A stretch of 64,000 bases of DNA from positions 62,001 to 126,000 of the forward strand of contig NZ_QLMK01000001.1 in assembly GCF_003259955.1 (NCBI RefSeq), in the 5' to 3' direction. The notes under the pieces were generated by a model. It was given only the letters and a program-made list of their open reading frames with translations. It had not been told where the DNA came from and searched no databases. A program made the translations under genes and the position numbers. Source of the stretch: Falsochrobactrum ovis. Its GTDB lineage: Bacteria; Pseudomonadota; Alphaproteobacteria; Rhizobiales; Rhizobiaceae. Positions 59,319 through 64,000 of this stretch are shown here, piece after piece; the stretch's first letter is position 1; the number at the start of each line of letters is the position of its first letter.

Positions 59319-60491
59319 ATGAAAATCAGAAGCGCAATTATAGCCACTATTCTTGCAACAACCTTTCTCGCAGGGTGTCAGGGTTCGACCGTTGCCGATC
59401 TTGGCATGCGGCACGAAACACCTCTGCCTAATAAGATCGTTGCAAAAATGAAGGCAAAGGGCATGTCTCGCCATTCGCCTATTCTTGTTCGCATCTTCAA
59501 AGAAGAAAACGTCCTCGAAGTCTGGAAGCAAAAGAATAACGGCAAATACGATCAGATCGCTTCCTATGAAATCTGCAAATGGTCGGGAAAACTGGGTCCA
59601 AAATTCATTGAAGGCGACCGTCAGGCACCGGAAGGTTTCTACACTGTCCGCCCCGCGCAAATGAATCCCACATCGCAATATTACCTTGCATTCAACATGG
59701 GTTTCCCAAACGCCTATGATCGCGTAAATGAGCGCACGGGCCAGCATTTGATGGTTCACGGCGCCTGCTCATCTTCGGGCTGCTATTCCATGACCGATGA
59801 AAGTGTGAGCGAGATTTACGCCTTTGGCCGGGATGCCTTTAGAGGCGGACAGCGGGATTTCCAGATTCAAGCTTTTCCATTTCGCATGACCAATGCAAAT
59901 ATGGCTCGTTATCGTAACGATCCAAATTTCGAATTCTGGAAAATGCTTAAGCAAGGTTACGATGCTTTTGAGGCCACGAAAACGCCGCCAAAAGTCGATG
60001 TCTGCGAAAAACGCTACGTGTTCAACGCAGTGCCGGAAGGCGAGACGCTTGATCCCGCCGGGGCATGCCCGCCATCTGTAGGCAACCAATCCATGGCCTA
60101 CGCTTCTTCTTATGAGAAAACCTTCCAGAGCGCTTTCAGCGCCAGCCTGAAGGCACCTTCGCCCTCAATCCAGGGTATTGCCGAAGCAAAACTGGTTTCG
60201 CAATGGAGCGCAGCCCGCGCGCGCGGCGAAAGAGTGAGCCGCGAACCTCCGTCACTCACCCCAGCATCAGCAGAAAAGCCGAATGCACCGGATGTTGCAC
60301 CTATAGCGCAACCCGTAAACGCCGTTGCAACACCACAAGCTGTTGACTCAGCAACCGTTCAACCAGTTTCCGTTCCGATACCGCAGAACAATCCTGAAGC
60401 GGTCCAATCACCTGTCACCACCGCAACCACCATTGCAGAACAGGTGATCCCGGAAAAGAAAAAGCCATGGTGGAAATTTGGCGGCAATTAG
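59319..60491 (+). CDS. YafK-like L,D-transpeptidase-fold lipoprotein
   Basis: 390 residues. Signal peptide IIATILATTFLAGC with lipobox LAGC (Cys19). YkuD domain about 55-215: ILVRIFKEENVLEVW, EGDRQAPEGFYTV, and catalytic HGACSSSGCYSM (His, Cys) near 150. This is the murein YafK/DpaA subfamily; E. coli DpaA cuts lipoprotein off peptidoglycan. A ~170-residue Ala/Pro/Val-rich C-terminal tail ends PEKKKPWWKFGGN; unusual for the family in length. Downstream tusA begins 2 bases after the stop. Confidence 0.85.
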   Translation: MKIRSAIIATILATTFLAGCQGSTVADLGMRHETPLPNKIVAKMKAKGMSRHSPILVRIFKEENVLEVWKQKNNGKYDQIASYEICKWSGKLGPKFIEGDRQAPEGFYTVRPAQMNPTSQYYLAFNMGFPNAYDRVNERTGQHLMVHGACSSSGCYSMTDESVSEIYAFGRDAFRGGQRDFQIQAFPFRMTNANMARYRNDPNFEFWKMLKQGYDAFEATKTPPKVDVCEKRYVFNAVPEGETLDPAGACPPSVGNQSMAYASSYEKTFQSAFSASLKAPSPSIQGIAEAKLVSQWSAARARGERVSREPPSLTPASAEKPNAPDVAPIAQPVNAVATPQAVDSATVQPVSVPIPQNNPEAVQSPVTTATTIAEQVIPEKKKPWWKFGGN

Positions 60492-60493
60492 TC

Positions 60494-60727
60494 GTGCAAC
60501 AAGCTGAAATACCGATCTATGATCTAAGAGGGCTTAAATGCCCTCTTCCGGTTTTAAAAACGCGCAATCGCCTGCGCTCTATGCAAAGCGGTGACCTTTT
60601 ATGGGTCGAGACATCTGACCCCCTTGCCGGTATAGATTTACCACATTTCTGCGCACAGGAAGGCCATGAGCTGGTCCAGCATCTGCAAGAGCCCGGCCTT
60701 CATCGGTTTCTTATTCGCAAGAAATAG
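60494..60727 (+). CDS. TusA-family sulfurtransferase
   Basis: 77 residues (GTG start at 60494; an ATG at 60467 inside the lipoprotein gene would give 86). TusA signature IYDLRGLKCPLPVLKTR with the sulfur-carrying Cys; then SGDLLWVETSDPLAGIDLPHFC. Family members shuttle persulfide sulfur, for instance to tRNA thiolation or other acceptors. Ends 2 bases from the COG0523 gene stop. Confidence 0.85.
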   Translation: MQQAEIPIYDLRGLKCPLPVLKTRNRLRSMQSGDLLWVETSDPLAGIDLPHFCAQEGHELVQHLQEPGLHRFLIRKK

Positions 60728-60729
60728 CC

Positions 60730-61875
60730 TTATCGTCCCGGTGAATAACCAGGTATTGCCAGCGGATTATCCATCATTGCCGCTCGGTCTGGCCGGTCTG
60801 GAGCCGGTTTTCCCAAAAACGCGTCAAATAATTCGCGCACATAGTTTTCTGACAAATCCTTGACGATCATCACCAGCAATGTTTCGCGCTGCGCCGCTTC
60901 TGGCCATTGAGGGAGCCGTGCCGGTGGATGAAAGATTTTCTGTACGCCGTGAATAACCAATGGCCGATCAGGATCTTCTGCAATCTGTACAATCCCTTTT
61001 ACCCGCAACAGTTTTTCACCATGGGTTGATCGTAAAAGATCAAGGAACATTTCAAATGTCGAATAGGGAATAGGTTCCTTATGACGCAAAGAAAATGAAC
61101 GGATCGCATCATCGCGATGATGGTGATGCCCATGTTTATGATCATGATGCTCGTGATCACAATCAGGACCGCAAATGTGCTCATGTTCAGCATGTTGATC
61201 TTCATAGGCTTGCGCCCGCAACCAGTGCTGAACATCCGCTGTTTTTGTCTCCGGATTATAAAGCCCACATTCAAAAAGCTGCGCATATCCGGTGCGATTG
61301 TCAGATGCTTCAAGAATATCCGCACCCGGATTAAGCTGCCTTAAACGCGCTTTTAGCGCTGCAAGCCCTGTCTGCGCTTCCGGAAGCTCGGCCTTGGTGA
61401 TGATGATACGATCCGCCATTGCCGCTTGTTTAATGGCTTCCTCGTGATTATCGAGCGTTGCCATACCATTAACCGCATCAACAGTTGTCAGAACGCCATC
61501 CAGTCGGAACGCCTGCAACAATACCGGATGCCCCATGATGGAATGCAACACCGGTGCAGGATCAGCCAAGCCGGTTGTTTCAATAATCACGCGTTTTAAA
61601 GATTTGATGCGGCCTGTGTCCAGCCGATCAATCAGATCTGCAAGCGTATCCACCAGCTCGCCGCGCACGGTGCAGCAAAGACAGCCATCCGCAAGTTCAA
61701 TCACACCTTCACTGGCCTGCTCAACCAAGAGATGATCAATACTGATCTCGCCAAACTCATTGATGATAACTGCCGTATCCGTCAGTGACGGGTCCTTAAG
61801 CAGCCGATTGAGAAGCGTAGTCTTACCCGAGCCGAGAAAGCCGGTGAGCACAGAAACTGGAATTGGTGTCGCCAT
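60730..61875 (-). CDS. COG0523 (CobW/ZNG-like) metallochaperone GTPase
   Basis: 381-residue G3E GTPase: P-loop [12 protein letters not shown] near 12-19, metal-binding CLCC motif (Cys65, 67, 68) and ITKAEL (NKxD-equivalent). A histidine-rich insert ([16 protein letters not shown], then KHGHHHH) near 230-255 separates the GTPase from the CobW_C domain. Such proteins serve Zn, Co or Fe delivery; which metal is uncertain. Not a CobW of the B12 operon by location. Convergent with tusA. Confidence 0.9.
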   Translation of the reverse strand: MATPIPVSVLTGFLGSGKTTLLNRLLKDPSLTDTAVIINEFGEISIDHLLVEQASEGVIELADGCLCCTVRGELVDTLADLIDRLDTGRIKSLKRVIIETTGLADPAPVLHSIMGHPVLLQAFRLDGVLTTVDAVNGMATLDNHEEAIKQAAMADRIIITKAELPEAQTGLAALKARLRQLNPGADILEASDNRTGYAQLFECGLYNPETKTADVQHWLRAQAYEDQHAEHEHICGPDCDHEHHDHKHGHHHHRDDAIRSFSLRHKEPIPYSTFEMFLDLLRSTHGEKLLRVKGIVQIAEDPDRPLVIHGVQKIFHPPARLPQWPEAAQRETLLVMIVKDLSENYVRELFDAFLGKPAPDRPDRAAMMDNPLAIPGYSPGR

Positions 61876-61963
61876 GGTTTATTAATCCGCAACCTCATTG
61901 CAGGACCACGCCTGCAAAGGTTCAAATAATTTCAGAAATAATGTCGAAGCAAAGCGCCAGCGC

Positions 61964-63082
61964 CTAATTTATATTAGCCTCCCTAATCTCAGCTCTGCGC
62001 TGCGGACGCTGCATAGGCACGGGAATTCGCGACAGATCCATCTGGCTGACTTTGGAAACATTACGCGGCGGTTCGGAAACCAACCCAACTTTAACCGGAA
62101 TCGGTTCACGGGTCATCGGTCGAATATAGGGTGAATCTATTTTTAACCGGCCTTCAACATCCCGGCCATCCCAACGTTTAGCCATGGCTTCTTGGCTACA
62201 AATCACGCTGCGTAAGTTCACTGCCTCATTGATCGCTGTGCCTGGCGGCGGCGCCATTGTCGCAAGGGTGGGCGCCCCAGCCCCATTGGAACGGAATGCG
62301 TCACTCATCAATTGCGCTGCCTGTGCAGCACGCGTTTCCTGCCGATCAGCGCCAAGCACAATTGCAAGAATTGTACGCCCCTGCCTGGTGGCAGAACTGG
62401 CCAGATTAAAGCCCGATGCACAGACAAACCCGGTTTTCATACCATCTGCGCCATCATAACGACCAAGCAGAATATTGTAATTGGGCTGTGGTTTCTTGCC
62501 GTCACCGGTATCAATCGCTTCGGTGGAAAAATAATGGGCATATTGTGGGAATTCGCGGCGCAATTGCACGCCCAAAACCGCCATATCGCGCGCGGTTGAA
62601 TAGTTTTTGGGATCGTGAAGCCCATTCGGATTGGCAAAATTTGTACCAAACATGCCAAGCCGTTTGGCTTCCGAATTCATACGCTTCACAAACGCTTCTT
62701 GCGAGCCAGCAACAGCTTCCGCTAAAGCAACTGAGACGTCATTGGCAGATTTAACCAACATGATGGTCAGCGCCGTATCCAGTGTCATCACTGATCCGGG
62801 TCGATACCCCATTTTGCTCGGCGGTTCCTTCGCAGCTTTCACCGTCATGCGCACGGGCGAAGAAAGCGTGAGTTCCCCCGCTTCCAATGCACGAAATACC
62901 ACATACGCGCTCATCATTTTGGTGAGAGAAGCCGGATACCAGCGCTGAAAAGCATCTTTTTGGGCATAGACTTTGCCCGAGGCCACATCAACAGCAATAG
63001 CGGGATTCGCCGAAGCCGCAGAGAGAGCCAAGCCTGAGATCGCCGCTACCGCGAGCCAGATTTTCAACGACTTCGATATCAT
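61964..63082 (-). CDS. D-alanyl-D-alanine carboxypeptidase (PBP5/6-like)
   Basis: Trims pentapeptide stems in the periplasm. 372 residues: signal peptide LKIWLAVAAISGLALSAASA; SxxK in PASLTKMMSAYVVF, SxN in VKSANDVSVAL, KTG in DGMKTGFVCASG. The C-terminal ~130 residues do not look like the PBP5 beta-domain; they contain Pro-rich stretches (TLATMAPPPGTAIN) and an RREAEIREANIN-type basic end. Start set at 63082 (GGAAC upstream); ATG 63100 possible. Confidence 0.92.
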   Translation of the reverse strand: MISKSLKIWLAVAAISGLALSAASANPAIAVDVASGKVYAQKDAFQRWYPASLTKMMSAYVVFRALEAGELTLSSPVRMTVKAAKEPPSKMGYRPGSVMTLDTALTIMLVKSANDVSVALAEAVAGSQEAFVKRMNSEAKRLGMFGTNFANPNGLHDPKNYSTARDMAVLGVQLRREFPQYAHYFSTEAIDTGDGKKPQPNYNILLGRYDGADGMKTGFVCASGFNLASSATRQGRTILAIVLGADRQETRAAQAAQLMSDAFRSNGAGAPTLATMAPPPGTAINEAVNLRSVICSQEAMAKRWDGRDVEGRLKIDSPYIRPMTREPIPVKVGLVSEPPRNVSKVSQMDLSRIPVPMQRPQRRAEIREANIN

Positions 63083-63304
63083 TTGCGTAGTTCCAATCAT
63101 CAATGGCCGCAATTTTGCGTATGATAGTTTCCCTCCCCGCCTGTTTTACGAACTTCGCCAGCCTTCGCTCCGGCTTGCATAAATGTCCATAATGCCAAGC
63201 AATACTCTTCAATAAGGAGGATCTGCGCTTTTCTATCTATGCCATGTGGCGAGGAAAAGGCAAACAGGGATTGCTGGCTTTCACCAATACGTCATATCTT
63301 GCCA

Positions 63305-63317
63305 CCCAATAATTGGG
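63305..63317. promoter_or_regulatory. Palindrome upstream of the M20 gene
   Basis: CCCAATAATTGGG is a perfect 13-base palindrome around a single A, 41 bases before the M20 start. Candidate operator; regulator unknown. Confidence 0.35.
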
Positions 63318-63357
63318 CCCATCCTGATAATTGCGCTCAACCTTTGGGAGCTTAAAT

Positions 63358-64000
63358 ATGCCGATCCTAAACCGCGCCGCAGAAATCCAGTCTGATGTTG
63401 TTGCTTGGCGCCGTCATCTGCACCAATATCCGGAAACGCTTTATGATCTGCCTCTGACCATCCGCTTTGTGGAAGAAAAGCTAAAATCCTTTGGCTGTGA
63501 TCGGATAGAAACCGGCATTGGCCGTTCTGGCATTGTTGCGATCATCAACGGAAAAAATGGCGATGGCCCCAGCATCGGCCTTCGTGCGGATATGGACGCC
63601 CTGCCCATCACAGAAACCAGCGGCGTCGAATGGGCATCAACAATTCCCGGTAAAGCGCATTCCTGCGGGCATGATGGCCACACCGCCATGTTGCTGGGCA
63701 CTGCAAAATATCTTTGCGAAACCCGCAATTTTCGTGGTTCCGCCGTGCTGGTGTTCCAGCCAGCTGAGGAAGGCGGAGCAGGCGCATTGGCGATGATCAA
63801 TGACGGCCTGATGGAGCGTTTTGGTATCTCAGAGATCTACGGTGTGCATAATCTTCCTGGCCTTCCCGTCGGCCAATTTGCCATGTGCAAAGGCCCGATC
63901 ATGGCTGCAACCGATGAATTTGACTTCTTTATCAAAGGCCGTGGCGGCCACGCGGCTCAGCCTCATCGAACCATCGACCCGATCATGACGGGCGCACAAT
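63358..64000 (+). CDS. M20 family metallopeptidase/amidohydrolase (3' partial)
   Basis: Reading frame open to the right edge; ATG at 63358 after GGGAG. 214 residues visible. Starts MPILNRAAEIQSDVVAWRRH, characteristic of hippurate hydrolase/IAA-amino acid hydrolases. Metal-binding cysteine and histidines in HSCGHDGHTAMLLG near residue 103; EEGGAGALAMI with acidic ligands near 140; VHNLPGLPVGQF near 163; dimerisation domain begins about 180 with GRGGHAAQPH. Substrate unknown, probably N-acyl amino acid. The C-terminal half lies beyond the window. Confidence 0.94.
   Translation, partial: MPILNRAAEIQSDVVAWRRHLHQYPETLYDLPLTIRFVEEKLKSFGCDRIETGIGRSGIVAIINGKNGDGPSIGLRADMDALPITETSGVEWASTIPGKAHSCGHDGHTAMLLGTAKYLCETRNFRGSAVLVFQPAEEGGAGALAMINDGLMERFGISEIYGVHNLPGLPVGQFAMCKGPIMAATDEFDFFIKGRGGHAAQPHRTIDPIMTGAQ

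Noticed and set aside
59118-59759. 213-codon minus-strand frame over the YafK-like gene start
   Set aside because: No domain, overlaps the real gene and its signal peptide; shadow.
60467-60493. ATG at 60467 as the tusA start
   Set aside because: It overlaps the lipoprotein's last codons; the GTG at 60494 gives the normal TusA length. Not fully excluded.

Overview
The window is ordinary chromosome from an alphaproteobacterium of the order Hyphomicrobiales (Rhizobiales), most likely family Brucellaceae. The best single clue is the lipoprotein at 36466-37005, which matches what I remember of the Brucella outer-membrane lipoprotein Omp19 (same N-terminus, lipobox and C-terminal protease-inhibitor domain). 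Gene order supports this: zapE-mdh-sucCD-sucAB-lpd, sdhCDAB, aroK-aroB-CNNM transporter with bolA and cobS-cobT alongside, and xerD next to accA. Base composition looks lower in G+C than I would expect for Brucella itself, so a sister genus is possible; that is an impression, not a calculation. I saw no prophage, insertion sequence, CRISPR array, rRNA or tRNA gene.

Layout. 1-9924: tsaD (cut by the left edge), gpsA, a YciI protein, an EVE protein and a lysine-methyltransferase-like gene run in one tight operon that meets an L,D-transpeptidase tail to tail. A CenR-type response regulator and a stand-alone cyclic-nucleotide-binding protein follow, then argH, a TlpA thioredoxin, a UPF0178 protein, an EamA transporter and a YihY membrane protein. 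10040-15050: an SDR, a HIG1 protein, cobalamin adenosyltransferase, TesB, a UbiH-like hydroxylase, OsmC and a VOC protein. 15281-24555: sdhCDAB, GNAT, leuC, rplS, rimM-trmD, xerC. 24613-36389: the TCA block (lpd, sucB, sucA, sucD, sucC, mdh; with sdh this gives most of the cycle from 2-oxoglutarate to oxaloacetate), containing one secreted unknown and one MAPEG protein, then zapE. 36466-43002: omp19, then dapF-mtaB-ftsY-ispZ-gloB and a secreted unknown. 43022-49045: a Zn/Cd P-type ATPase with divergent MerR regulator, a DMT exporter, DUF3108, rpmB and a queuosine-precursor transporter. 49130-58998: cobT, cobS, a J-domain protein, bolA, a CNNM/CorC protein, aroB, aroK, a small membrane protein, xerD, accA. 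59319-64000: a YafK-like lipoprotein, TusA, a COG0523 GTPase, a D-Ala-D-Ala carboxypeptidase and an M20 amidohydrolase cut by the right edge.

Themes. Cell-envelope genes are frequent (two YkuD-fold proteins, a PBP, Omp19, dapF, CenR). Three proteins carry histidine-rich metal-binding stretches (ZntA-like ATPase, COG0523 GTPase, BolA). A recurring oddity is short imperfect tandem duplication at gene ends, in at least three cases copying the stop codon itself (YihY, MAPEG, cobT). I did not find a convincing wholly new system. The most useful leads are these stop-codon duplications, the CenR / cNMP-binding protein / L,D-transpeptidase locus, the His-rich BolA, and a G-rich tract between sdhB and the VOC gene.
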